Source of the DNA: an uncultured Spirochaetales bacterium
GTDB taxonomy: Bacteria; Spirochaetota; Spirochaetia; Sphaerochaetales; Sphaerochaetaceae
Length of the DNA stretch: 42,235 bases
Reading direction: 5' to 3'
NCBI GenBank assembly: GCA_945947045.1
Contig: CAMEXG010000002.1
Location: forward strand, 1 to 42,235
The position numbers and the translations under genes are program-made. Numbering within the stretch: the stretch's first letter is position 1; each line of letters starts with the position of its first letter. The notes below the pieces were generated by a model. The model saw nothing but the letters and a program-made list of their open reading frames with translations. It made no database searches and was not told the DNA's origin. This document shows positions 19,150-28,616 of the stretch, piece by piece.

Positions 19150-20516
19150 TTTTAAAGGAAACAAAAATACTTGCTCCCTGTGGGATTTTAGGATATGGAT
19201 TTCCAGACACTTCCTTTAGAAGAGGTCTTGATGATAATCCCGATGCAATAATCGTAGATGCCGGGAGTACAGATGCTGGTCCCCATAAGCTTGGCGCCAA
19301 AACAGCCATTGTAAGCAGAATGGCGGCAAAGAAGGATCTTAAGCGCATTATTGGCGGTGGAATTGAGAAAAGAATCCCCGTGATAATCAGCTCTGCTGGT
19401 GGAAGCGGAGGAAAAGAGCATGTTGAGTGGACTCTTTCCATTGTCCAGGAGCTGTTTATTGAAGAGAACTGGCCTAGCGTCAAGACAGCTGTCATTTGGG
19501 CGGACATCCCTGATAAAGCAATAGTGGATGCCATGGATAAGGGTCATGTCATCCCTATGGGTGAAAATATTCCACCTTTAACAAAAGAGAAACTCATGCA
19601 GACAACTGGTGTCGTTGCCCAAATGGGATATGAACCAATTCTTAAAGCCCTGGAGGAAGGGTATCAGCTTCTTATTGTAGGAAGAGCCTATGATCCCGCT
19701 CCTTTTGCTGCTCTTGGAGTTTTCAAGGGACATGATTTGGCTTTGAGTTATCATTTGGGGAAAGTTTTGGAGTGTGGAGCCCTCTCTTGTGATCCAGGGA
19801 CCACAAAGGACTGCATGATGGGAGTCTTAGGTGACGATTACTTTGATGTTTACCCAACGTCTCAAACTCGAAAATGTACTACCCTTAGTGTCGCCGCCCA
19901 TACTTTCTATGAGAAGGATCATCCATATATTCTTCATGGACCGGGATGTGTAATGGATCTTTCCATGTGCACATTTAAGGAAGTCGATAAGAATCGAATT
20001 AGAGTCCAAGGAAGTGCGATTAAACCTAGCGATGGTTATTGGATCAAGCTTGAAGGAGCAAGAAAAGTTGCATATAGAACATTTGTTGTTGCAGGAGTAA
20101 GGGATCCTCTTCTCATAAGAAAAATCAAGGAAGTGGAGGTGTTGGTAGAAGAGAGCGTCAGAGAGCAGTACAGCGAAATAGATCCGTCTTTATATACAAT
20201 CAACTTCTTTAACTATGGAATTGACGGAGTCATGGGAGAACTGGAACCATTGAAAGATGTCCCTCATGAAGTCTGTGTACTCTTTGAAGTATTAGCTTCT
20301 ACGCAAGAAATGGCATCTGCCCTATGTGCTTCTCTTCGTTCTACATTCATGCACTATGGATATGAAGGAAGAAAGTCTACAGCTGGGAATCTGGCGTTCC
20401 CTTATGCTCCTAGTGACGTGGAGTTTGGAGCTGTCTATGAGTTTTCTGTCTATCATTTGATGAAAGTAGACTCTCCTCTCGCTTTTTTCCCTATTGAAGA
20501 ATGGCATGCGAGGTAA
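19146..20516 (+). CDS. AtuA/DUF1446-family protein (acyclic terpene utilisation AtuA-like)
   Basis: 'CGILGYGFPDTSFRRGLDDNPDAIIVDAGSTDAGPHKLG'; family assigned by motif and by the adjacent DUF4387 gene; 4-nt overlap with the LacI gene. Confidence 0.75.
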   Translation: MILKETKILAPCGILGYGFPDTSFRRGLDDNPDAIIVDAGSTDAGPHKLGAKTAIVSRMAAKKDLKRIIGGGIEKRIPVIISSAGGSGGKEHVEWTLSIVQELFIEENWPSVKTAVIWADIPDKAIVDAMDKGHVIPMGENIPPLTKEKLMQTTGVVAQMGYEPILKALEEGYQLLIVGRAYDPAPFAALGVFKGHDLALSYHLGKVLECGALSCDPGTTKDCMMGVLGDDYFDVYPTSQTRKCTTLSVAAHTFYEKDHPYILHGPGCVMDLSMCTFKEVDKNRIRVQGSAIKPSDGYWIKLEGARKVAYRTFVVAGVRDPLLIRKIKEVEVLVEESVREQYSEIDPSLYTINFFNYGIDGVMGELEPLKDVPHEVCVLFEVLASTQEMASALCASLRSTFMHYGYEGRKSTAGNLAFPYAPSDVEFGAVYEFSVYHLMKVDSPLAFFPIEEWHAR

Positions 20517-20519
20517 GAA

Positions 20520-20831
20520 ATGGAAAGATTAGTTGATTTAGCAAAAATGATCAGAAGTAAAAACAGTGGTCCTTTCCTCATTACTCTAGATGTTCTTTTT
20601 TCTGAAGAGAAAAATTACAGAAGGGTCAAGGAAAGTGGCGTTATAAATAAAGAGACTATTGAAAAGGCATATCATTTATCGCCGGGACAGCTGTTGGACA
20701 TCGTGTTCTTCGATTCCGCCCTTGGGGTAAAGATTACTTATGAGAGGAGTATTTCCTCAGGAACAATAGGTGACAGAGATGTATATGGGGCTCAGCAACA
20801 TGGACCTTTGATGGAGATTTTGATTCCGTAA
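20520..20831 (+). CDS. DUF4387-family protein (AtuA-associated)
   Basis: 'LVDLAKMIRSKNSGPFLITLDVLFSEEKNYRRVKESGVINKETIEKAYHL...IVFFDSALGVKITYERSISSGTIGDRDVYGAQQHGPL'. Confidence 0.75.
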   Translation: MERLVDLAKMIRSKNSGPFLITLDVLFSEEKNYRRVKESGVINKETIEKAYHLSPGQLLDIVFFDSALGVKITYERSISSGTIGDRDVYGAQQHGPLMEILIP

Positions 20832-20850
20832 TAAAGGTAAGGGAGATTGT

Positions 20851-21774
20851 ATGAAGAAAAATGAAGTAGAAAGACCAGTAAATAGAAGCCTTTGGAATAG
20901 ACTGAAGAACGAGAAGCTTCTTTATCTAATGCTCCTTCCGACTCTTATTTATTTCATTATCTTCAGATGTTGGCCTATTATCAATATGCGCCTTGCCTTC
21001 TTCCAGTTTAAGGCGAAGGGAGATTGGCCCTTTGTAGGCTTTAAGTATTTCAAGATGATATTCTCATCTCCTGGATTTGAACAGATTATGAAGAATACAC
21101 TTGTGATAAGTTTCCTGAAGTACATTCTTCTTTTCCCTTTCTTCATTATATTTGCAATAATTCTCAGTGAAATAAGAAGTAATGGTTTTAGAAAGTATGT
21201 TCAAGTAGTCTCTTACCTTCCTCACTTTCTATCTTGGGTCGTAATTGCAGGTATCTGGATTAACGCTCTTTCTTTAGAGGGAGGACTAAATCAGGTACTG
21301 TCTATATTTGGAATGAAGAGTATCGACTTTATGACAGATAAGAGTAAGATCCGATGGATTTTGATGATTTGTGAAGGGTGGAGGAGTCTCGGTTGGGATT
21401 CAATAATCTTCTATACTACAATTATTGCAATTGATCAGTCTCTTTATGAAGCGGCAAGAATCGATGGAGCAGGAAAACTGCAGATTATTCGATATATAGT
21501 TCTCCCTGCTCTCATTACACCTGCAGTCACTATGTTCATTCTGAATTTGGGTTTCTTCTTAAATGCAGGCTTTGACCAAGTGTTTAACTTCTCTAATGCT
21601 GCAGTACAGTCACGAATCGATATTCTCGATACTTACATTTACAGAATAGGTATAGAAGGAGGTCAGTATTCTCTTGCAACAGCCGTAAGTCTTATTAAGG
21701 GAGTTGTGGGAATGCTCTTGGTTCTTGGAACCCACATTATTTCTAAGAAACTTACAGGAAAAGGGGTATGGTAA
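20851..21774 (+). CDS. Carbohydrate-type ABC transporter permease (LplB-like)
   Basis: 'LYLMLLPTLIYFIIFRCWPIINMRLAFFQF'; EAA-type loop 'EAARIDGAGKLQIIRYIVLPAL'. Confidence 0.88.
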   Translation: MKKNEVERPVNRSLWNRLKNEKLLYLMLLPTLIYFIIFRCWPIINMRLAFFQFKAKGDWPFVGFKYFKMIFSSPGFEQIMKNTLVISFLKYILLFPFFIIFAIILSEIRSNGFRKYVQVVSYLPHFLSWVVIAGIWINALSLEGGLNQVLSIFGMKSIDFMTDKSKIRWILMICEGWRSLGWDSIIFYTTIIAIDQSLYEAARIDGAGKLQIIRYIVLPALITPAVTMFILNLGFFLNAGFDQVFNFSNAAVQSRIDILDTYIYRIGIEGGQYSLATAVSLIKGVVGMLLVLGTHIISKKLTGKGVW

Positions 21775-22658
21775 TGAAAAAGAGATTTTCGATAAGTCAG
21801 TTTATCATGGCGATAATGATGATTATCCTCACTCTCACCATGATTATCCCGATCATGAATATTGCTGCAAAATCCTTTTCTTCTCCTGAATCTTCAAGGA
21901 GTATGTCTGGACTTAGGATAATTCCAAAAGATTTTGATCTCTTCAACTACAAGATTGTGTTCTCTCATCCTATCTTGGTTCCAGCGATCATTAACAGTGT
22001 CATTATTACTGTAGTTGGAACTTTTATTAATATTCTTCTTACAACAACCGCCGCTTATGTCCTTACTAGACCAAAGCTTACTCTTAAGCGTCCATTAATG
22101 GTGTTCTTCATTATCATGATGCTTTTTGATCCGGGAACAGTTCCAGAGTATCTTGTTGTGCAGAAAATAGGGTTGATGGGAAGTAAATGGGCTGTAATCT
22201 TAGCCACTGCAGTCAACGTCTACTACTTGATTATTATGATGCGTTACTTTGAAGCTGTTCCCCAGTCAATTGTGGAGGCATCGGTAATCGATGGATGTGG
22301 CAACATGAGGAGCCTTACTAGTATTTACCTTCCTCTTGCCAAATCAGGGGTGGCTACAATTACTATGTTTTATGCCGTAGTGAGATGGAATGAGTATTTT
22401 AGAGCGACAATCTATCTTACAAGAAAGAGCACAGATTCAGTCTTGCAGGTGATTTTAAGACAATTTGTTGTTCTTGGAGACACTGTTTCTATACTAGGTC
22501 AGCAGGCTCTATTCGACTATAACGCAATAGCAAGGGCCGATTATGCTGCACTAAAGGGTGCAACTATCATGGTTGCAATTATTCCTATTCTAATTCTTTA
22601 TCCATTTGTACTTAAGTTCTACGCCAAGGATGCTCTTGCGGGTGGAATTAAAGAGTAA
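21768..22658 (+). CDS. Carbohydrate-type ABC transporter permease (YtcP-like)
   Basis: 'EASVIDGCGNMRSLTSIYLPLAKSGVATI'; overlaps the preceding permease; alternative ATG at 21774. Confidence 0.88.
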   Translation: MVMKKRFSISQFIMAIMMIILTLTMIIPIMNIAAKSFSSPESSRSMSGLRIIPKDFDLFNYKIVFSHPILVPAIINSVIITVVGTFINILLTTTAAYVLTRPKLTLKRPLMVFFIIMMLFDPGTVPEYLVVQKIGLMGSKWAVILATAVNVYYLIIMMRYFEAVPQSIVEASVIDGCGNMRSLTSIYLPLAKSGVATITMFYAVVRWNEYFRATIYLTRKSTDSVLQVILRQFVVLGDTVSILGQQALFDYNAIARADYAALKGATIMVAIIPILILYPFVLKFYAKDALAGGIKE

Positions 22659-22676
22659 TAAAAAAGGAGGTAAACT

Positions 22677-24149
22677 ATGAAGAAGACATTGGTGTTTATG
22701 ACAGTGCTTCTTGCAAGCCTTGCGCTTGTTTTCGCCAACGGTGCAAAGGAGGAGGCCGACAAGGTTTCTGCTCAATCTTCCGATGGAATCGGAACGCCAG
22801 ATAAACCTGTAGAGGTCACTTATCTTTGCAAAGACGTAGACCCGATCACTGATGCCGAGCAGCTTGGTATTCTTGAGAAGGCTATCGAGGAGGGACTTGC
22901 GAAGGAGGGCAAGTACATCGATCTCGTTATTCTTTCAGCTCCGACAGGTTCTTATAAGTCTGTAGTTCCAATTGCATTCAGAACAGGTCAGATTTCCCCT
23001 GATATCATCTATTTCCAGGGCGGTGACCAGCCTATTGCACAGGAAGGACTTTTGGAAGATCTTACACCTTATATTGAGTCAAGCGAGAATGTGCAAAATA
23101 TTCTCGAAGGTCACTCAAGAGCTAAAGTAACCAATTATCCATATCTTTTGTGGCTTGCTCCTGCAAGAGTACAGATTCCTGTAATGAGAGAAGATTGGTT
23201 TAATTCCCTCGAGTCTTCAAAGGCACTGATGGAGAATCCTACTGTAGACAACTACTATGCTCTTTTTAAGGAAATGAAAGACAAAGGTATCTGCAAGTGG
23301 CCTATTACTACAGACGGAACAATCCTTAAACTCGATTCTGTATTCAACCATGCTTTCGGCGTTACAGCTACAATTATGAAAGTTGATGGAAAGTGGGTAT
23401 ATTCCTGTGCGACAGAGATGGAGAAAAACAAGCTTGCATTCTACCACAAGCTATATGCTGACGGACTCTTGGATAACGAATATGTCACAAAGGCATGGGA
23501 TACAATGGAACAGGCATTCTATGAAGGCGAAGCAGGATGGGTTTCTGGAACAGCTGGGGACGTAATTAACGTCTACAACAACAAGATGATCCAGACTCAA
23601 GGTCAGAAGCTTGTCGTCCTTCCTCCTGCAAAAGGAGAGAGCTGGGCATACCAGAGCATAGATGTTACAAAGGAATCCAGAGGATTTGCAATTAATGCCG
23701 ATAGTTCAGTCAAAGATGCAGCTTGGGCTATTCTTGAATATATGGCAGGAGAAGAGGGAAGAATCCTAGATAAACTTGGACTTGAAGGAATCCACTACAA
23801 CATTAAAGACGGAAAGTATGTACTTACAGATAGCTTCCCATCATGGTGGGCTAAATTCTGGCCGACAATGAATGGCCTTGATACATCAAAGGTTGTTGGT
23901 GAAGTTCTTACACAGCCAGCAATTGATTCTTTGGATGCAGCAAATAAGTACTATGCTCCTGATACAAACGTTATCCTTCCTGAGGATCTTTTGCCTCTTA
24001 AGGATGCTATGGATCAGCTTTACACAGAGTATTCTACAGACATCATCAGAGGAATCAGACCAATTTCTGACTTCGATGAATTTGTTGAGAAATGGAATAA
24101 GGCTGGTGGCGACAAGATCAGCGAGTATCTTGCAACTGTCCTTAACTAA
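22677..24149 (+). CDS. Extracellular substrate-binding protein of the ABC importer
   Basis: AAAAGGAGG RBS; signal peptide ...LVFANGAKEEAD; solute-binding family 1-like sequence; between the permeases and the hydrolases. Confidence 0.85.
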   Translation: MKKTLVFMTVLLASLALVFANGAKEEADKVSAQSSDGIGTPDKPVEVTYLCKDVDPITDAEQLGILEKAIEEGLAKEGKYIDLVILSAPTGSYKSVVPIAFRTGQISPDIIYFQGGDQPIAQEGLLEDLTPYIESSENVQNILEGHSRAKVTNYPYLLWLAPARVQIPVMREDWFNSLESSKALMENPTVDNYYALFKEMKDKGICKWPITTDGTILKLDSVFNHAFGVTATIMKVDGKWVYSCATEMEKNKLAFYHKLYADGLLDNEYVTKAWDTMEQAFYEGEAGWVSGTAGDVINVYNNKMIQTQGQKLVVLPPAKGESWAYQSIDVTKESRGFAINADSSVKDAAWAILEYMAGEEGRILDKLGLEGIHYNIKDGKYVLTDSFPSWWAKFWPTMNGLDTSKVVGEVLTQPAIDSLDAANKYYAPDTNVILPEDLLPLKDAMDQLYTEYSTDIIRGIRPISDFDEFVEKWNKAGGDKISEYLATVLN

Positions 24150-24160
24150 ACAAAATCTAT

Positions 24161-24186
24161 CTCCTTCCCCTTTTTTGGGGGAGGAG
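24161..24186 (+). promoter_or_regulatory. Intergenic stem-loop after the substrate-binding protein gene
   Basis: CTCCTTCCCC-tttttt-GGGGGAGGAG (10-bp stem with one T:G). Confidence 0.7.
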
Positions 24187-24200
24187 AATGGAGACTAAAG

Positions 24201-26294
24201 ATGAAAGAAAGAGAAGTATTGGAAAGAATATATGCTGGGTTTATTGGCATGAACGCCGGAATAAGGTTGGGTGCTCCCGTGGAACCTACAGTCTGGAGTA
24301 GTGAAAGAATTGAAAGGTTTTATGGTGACATTACTTCATATGTCAAACCTTTTAGAAATTTTGCCGCCGACGATGATGCAAACGGACCCGTATTCTTTCT
24401 TCGTTCTCTAGATGATAAAGAAGAAGGAGTGCCTCTTACAGCTGGTGATGTTGCAGAAGCTTGGCTTAATTATGCCAGGGAAGGAATAGGAATGTTCTGG
24501 TGGGGAGGATATGGTGTAAGCACTGAACACACAGCATATCTGAATCTGAAGAATGGTGTTCCGGCTCCTCTTTCCGGATCTGAAATAACCAATGGAAAAG
24601 TATTATCCGAGCAGATCGGAGGTCAGATTTTTGTTGATACTTGGGGCTTAATTAATCCTGGAAATCCAAAGGCTGCTGCAGAGAGTGCAAAGATAGCGGC
24701 CTCCGTGTCCCATGATGGGGAGGGGCTTGAAGGAGCTGCATTTGTATCTGCTGCAATAGCTGAAGCCTTTGTTTCAAATGATATAGAAAGAATAGTTGAT
24801 GTAGCTCTTTCTTTTGTATCTGATGGTTCAATATATAAAAAGGTTGCAGAGGCGGTAATATCATTTCATAAAGAAAACCCTGATTCTTGGAGAGCCTGTC
24901 TCAGTATGCTTCAGAGTGAGTGGGGTTATGATAAATATAAAGGTGTTTGTCACATTATTCCAAATGCCGGTGTCGTAGTGATGTCGCTATTATATGGAAG
25001 ACACTTTAAGCGGGGCATAGAAATCGCAACCATGGCTGGCTGGGATACTGACTGCAACGCAGGAAATGTGGGGACTATACTTGGCGTAATGGATGGATTG
25101 GATGGCTTAGGAGAGGGATATAGGGCACCCATTAACGATATGATCGTGCTTTCTGGAGTCTCAGGATATCTCAATGTCCTCGATATCCCTACATATGCAA
25201 AGAAGTTGACTGCTTTTGCCATGATAAATATGGGTATTATTCCTTCTGATAACCTAAATATAGACGAAAGGCATCCCTCCTTTGATTTTTCCCTACCAGG
25301 AAGTACACATGGTTTGAGACTCTCCGATAGTATTCTAACGAAAATGCGCCATGTAGAAGGAAAAGGTGTTGATTCCAGCGGAGCTTTGGAAATTCTTTTT
25401 GACAGAATGGTAAGAGGGCAGAAAAGCAGAATCTACTATAAGAGCTTTTGGAGACGTGAGGACTTTGATGATGAAAGATATATGCCTGTGTTCTCGCCTA
25501 CAGTATATCCTGGAGAAAATGTAGAGATTACTTTCCGTTTTGAGCGCTTTAATGGAGAAGGTATGATTATATCTCCATATGTAAAAGATACTTTTACAAA
25601 AGAGATCATATATCTAGGCGGATCAATATATAAAGATGAAGACTGGCACACTATTTCATTTACTGTTCCTCAATTAAATGGTTCTTTCCCTGAGGAGGTG
25701 GGAATAGTTCTGGAGTCCAACAGTCCTTCTAAGTTCAGAGACTTCGGAGTACTTTACATCTCCTCATTCTCCATTAGCGGAAAGAGCGAATACTCTATAG
25801 ACTTCTCTCGTTCTACGAAAGAGTTTGCATCGGTCTTACCTTTCAGTCATGATCATGGTGCATGGGAAATTGTAGATGGAAGAATGGAGGAAATGAGCCT
25901 CAGCGGAGCTGAAGCTTATACAGGAAACTACTTTACCTCTGATGTGACAGTAGAGGGCGGAGTTGTTCCATATAGAGGAGAAAGTCATTTAGTTGGTGCT
26001 AGAATCCAAGGTGCTCAACGTGGGTATTATGGGGGAATAGACGAAGATGGTTTCTCAATAATAAAGAAGAGACATGGAAAGAAAATAGTAATTGCTCATA
26101 AAAAAGCCAATTGGGAATATGGAAGAGAATATGGTCTTACTTTATCTGTAATAGGAGACGAAATTACTCTTTCCGTCGATAATGAGAAGCAGTTGACAGT
26201 AAAAGACGATGAATATAAATACGGAATGGTTGGATATGGAGAGCTTTCCGGAGGAAGAAGGGCTTTCTGTAATATGAAGATCAAGGAGATGTGA
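24201..26294 (+). CDS. ADP-ribosylglycohydrolase (DraG/ARH)-family domain fused to an uncharacterised ~300-aa C-terminal region
   Basis: 'NFAADDDANGPVFFLRSL', 'AKIAASVSHDGEGLEGAAFVSAAIA', 'AGWDTDCNAGNVGTILGVMDG' fit the family with substitutions; C-terminus looks like a LamG/jelly-roll type fold ('GYYGGIDEDGFSIIKKRHGKK...LSVIGDEITLSVDNEKQL'). Confidence 0.75.
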   Translation: MKEREVLERIYAGFIGMNAGIRLGAPVEPTVWSSERIERFYGDITSYVKPFRNFAADDDANGPVFFLRSLDDKEEGVPLTAGDVAEAWLNYAREGIGMFWWGGYGVSTEHTAYLNLKNGVPAPLSGSEITNGKVLSEQIGGQIFVDTWGLINPGNPKAAAESAKIAASVSHDGEGLEGAAFVSAAIAEAFVSNDIERIVDVALSFVSDGSIYKKVAEAVISFHKENPDSWRACLSMLQSEWGYDKYKGVCHIIPNAGVVVMSLLYGRHFKRGIEIATMAGWDTDCNAGNVGTILGVMDGLDGLGEGYRAPINDMIVLSGVSGYLNVLDIPTYAKKLTAFAMINMGIIPSDNLNIDERHPSFDFSLPGSTHGLRLSDSILTKMRHVEGKGVDSSGALEILFDRMVRGQKSRIYYKSFWRREDFDDERYMPVFSPTVYPGENVEITFRFERFNGEGMIISPYVKDTFTKEIIYLGGSIYKDEDWHTISFTVPQLNGSFPEEVGIVLESNSPSKFRDFGVLYISSFSISGKSEYSIDFSRSTKEFASVLPFSHDHGAWEIVDGRMEEMSLSGAEAYTGNYFTSDVTVEGGVVPYRGESHLVGARIQGAQRGYYGGIDEDGFSIIKKRHGKKIVIAHKKANWEYGREYGLTLSVIGDEITLSVDNEKQLTVKDDEYKYGMVGYGELSGGRRAFCNMKIKEM

Positions 26295-27283
26295 TTATGA
26301 TGACCAGAAGTGAACTTGCAAAAAACAGAGAATTGGTAAAAGACAAGGCAGTGGGGGCATTAGTAGGCCTTGCCATTGGAGATTCTTTTGGTGACGCATG
26401 CCGCCTTCAAGACAATCGAGTAAACTATGGTATTACTACAGATTTTAACTCAGGAGCCTCTTGGAGTACCGATGACACTGAATTTGCCCTTTTGACGGCA
26501 AAGACTTTACTTAAGTGTAAAGGGAACCTTACGACAAAAGACGTTGTAGATGCTTGGATGGAAGATGTTTGTGTCCAGGATGAATATAAGAGAGGAGGGG
26601 CCAGCGAGAAGGCTGCTGCAGATAACTTGAGACGAGGTCTCAGACCACCAGAGTCTGGTAAGTTTAACACCTTCTTTATGAGTGACGGTACAGCCATGAG
26701 AATCCCTCCTGTAGGCATTGTTGCGGCTGGAGATCCTGAGAGGGCCATAAAGATGGCGGAAATCGATGCTTCAATAAGCCACTATGAAGAAGGAATATGG
26801 GGAGCCCAGTCTGTTGCCGCAGCAGTATCTGTTGCAATGGTGGATGGTTCTTTTGACGAGATTATGGAAGCAGCTCTCCTTCCTATCCCTACTGACAGCT
26901 GGCTTTATTATAACCTGACAGAAGCTTTTAAGATTATCGACAGTGTAAACGGTTCTCTATTTGACTGTTGGATGCCTATTCATGATTTATTACGTGCATC
27001 CACTTGGGCAACTACTGCAGAAGCAATTCCAAGTGCATATTGTGCACTTAAGCTTTCCCATAATAATTTCAGGGACGGCGTTGTAATTGCAGGCAACTTT
27101 GCTCGTGATGCCGATACCATTGGGGCTGTCTGTGGTTCTATCTTAGGCGCCAAGTATGGATTAAAATCTATTCCTGAAAAATGGGCGAATAAAGTAAGGT
27201 ATCCTAGTGGAACATGCCTTCAGTTTACAAAAGGACTTGATATCTTCCAAGTCGGAGAAGCTTTAGGTAACCTCATAGTATAG
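26291..27283 (+). CDS. ADP-ribosylglycohydrolase-family protein
   Basis: 'GALVGLAIGDSFGDACR', 'SWSTDDTEFALLTAKTLL', 'NFARDADTIGAVCGSILGAKYG'. Confidence 0.9.
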   Translation: MIMMTRSELAKNRELVKDKAVGALVGLAIGDSFGDACRLQDNRVNYGITTDFNSGASWSTDDTEFALLTAKTLLKCKGNLTTKDVVDAWMEDVCVQDEYKRGGASEKAAADNLRRGLRPPESGKFNTFFMSDGTAMRIPPVGIVAAGDPERAIKMAEIDASISHYEEGIWGAQSVAAAVSVAMVDGSFDEIMEAALLPIPTDSWLYYNLTEAFKIIDSVNGSLFDCWMPIHDLLRASTWATTAEAIPSAYCALKLSHNNFRDGVVIAGNFARDADTIGAVCGSILGAKYGLKSIPEKWANKVRYPSGTCLQFTKGLDIFQVGEALGNLIV

Positions 27284-28182
27284 TGGGTATAATAATGAAG
27301 AAGATCCTTGTTTTTGGTTCATTGAATATCGATATCGTATACTCCTTAGATCATATTGTCAGACCTGGGGAGACTATCCTTAGTTCTTCTATTGAGAAGA
27401 ATGCAGGAGGGAAGGGGCTTAACCAAGCTTGCGCAATATCTAAGACAGGGCTGGATGTCTATATGGCAGGATGCGTAGGAGAGGATGGGGATATACTCAT
27501 CGATACTCTCTCTTCCTTTGGTGTGAATGTAGATAATGTTAAGAGATTAGATGTTCCTACTGGAAACGCAATTATTGAAAGAAGTCGTGACGGTCAGAAC
27601 TCAATCATTCTTTTTGCAGGAGCCAACAGAGCCATTGATGAAACATTAATAGACAGCGTCCTCGCCTCTTTCTCTACAGGCGATATTATTGTGCTCCAGA
27701 ATGAGATTAACGGACTCTCTGAAATAATTAAGAAAGCAAGCGAAAAGGGTATGTATGTAGTCTTTAACCCAGCACCGTTTGATGAGTCTGTATTCTCTCT
27801 TCCTTTGGAGAATGTAAACTTACTGGTAGTAAATGAAATCGAAGGAGCAGGAGTAGCTGGAAAGGGAGATGATGCAACGTATGAAGAGATTCTCGATGCA
27901 TTGAAAGATAAGTATAGAGATAACGAAGTGATTATGACCTGCGGCAAGAATGGTTCTTATTGGCAAAAAGGAGATAAACGAATCTTTGAGAAAGCAAGAG
28001 TCGTAGATGCTGTGGACACTACTGCCGCTGGCGATACTTTCATCGGTTACTTCATCGCTTCAAGAGAGATGGGATATGACACAGAAGATGCAATGAAATA
28101 TGCTACCATCGCTTCTTCTATCACTGTAACAAGAAAGGGAGCGGCAGGTAGTGTTCCTGAAGGAAAAGAAGTCTTTCAGTAA
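27283..28182 (+). CDS. Ribokinase-like PfkB-family carbohydrate kinase
   Basis: 'NIDIVYSLDHIVRPGETILSS...NAGGKGLNQACAISKTG', 'VVDAVDTTAAGDTFIGYF'; ATG 27295 is an alternative start. Confidence 0.9.
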   Translation: MGIIMKKILVFGSLNIDIVYSLDHIVRPGETILSSSIEKNAGGKGLNQACAISKTGLDVYMAGCVGEDGDILIDTLSSFGVNVDNVKRLDVPTGNAIIERSRDGQNSIILFAGANRAIDETLIDSVLASFSTGDIIVLQNEINGLSEIIKKASEKGMYVVFNPAPFDESVFSLPLENVNLLVVNEIEGAGVAGKGDDATYEEILDALKDKYRDNEVIMTCGKNGSYWQKGDKRIFEKARVVDAVDTTAAGDTFIGYFIASREMGYDTEDAMKYATIASSITVTRKGAAGSVPEGKEVFQ

Positions 28183-28204
28183 AAGAAAAACTATATAATA
28201 AGGT

Positions 28205-28240
28205 AGGCTCATCAGATGAAACTGATGGGCTCTTTCTTTT
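28205..28240 (+). terminator. Rho-independent terminator at the end of the LacI operon
   Basis: GCTCATCAG-atgaaa-CTGATGGGC followed by TCTTTCTTTT. Confidence 0.85.
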
Positions 28241-28511
28241 GAATGAAAGGGGACAGAGTTGTAGACAATTTGACGTGTAGTATTTCTTTTTGTCATTCTT
28301 GCTTTCTTTATCTCTATTAATGAGTATTAGAATCAAAAGTGATAAACAAAAGAGAATTATGCTCTATTGTTTTATAGCCCAAAACTTGTAAGAAACATAA
28401 ATGACAATTATTCTTTTGTCACCAAATAAGTTAAAGATTGCACCTGAGACAGTATGTGCATTAAAGATTCGTTTGTAAAACGGAACTTGGCTTCTCAAAG
28501 CCTGGCTAATA

Positions 28512-28583
28512 TAGGCCCACTGGGAATCGAACCCGGATATTATCCTCCGGAGGGATACGCTTTATCCATTAAGCTATAGACCC
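28512..28583 (-). tRNA. tRNA-Arg (anticodon CCG)
   Basis: Minus strand GGGTCTATAGCTTAATGGATAAAGCGTATCCCTCCGGAGGATAATATCCGGGTTCGATTCCCAGTGGGCCTA folds as a cloverleaf; anticodon loop CTCCGGA. Confidence 0.9.
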
Positions 28584-28616
28584 ATGTCTTTACCATAATG
28601 CTTTTCTTCTTCTCGT

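Noticed and set aside
28245-28500. Intergenic AT-rich stretch with 'aaggggacagagttgtagacaatttgac', considered as a mobile-element or REP-like remnant or a small RNA
   Set aside because: Single copy in the window, with no clear terminal repeats or stable fold that could be shown by eye
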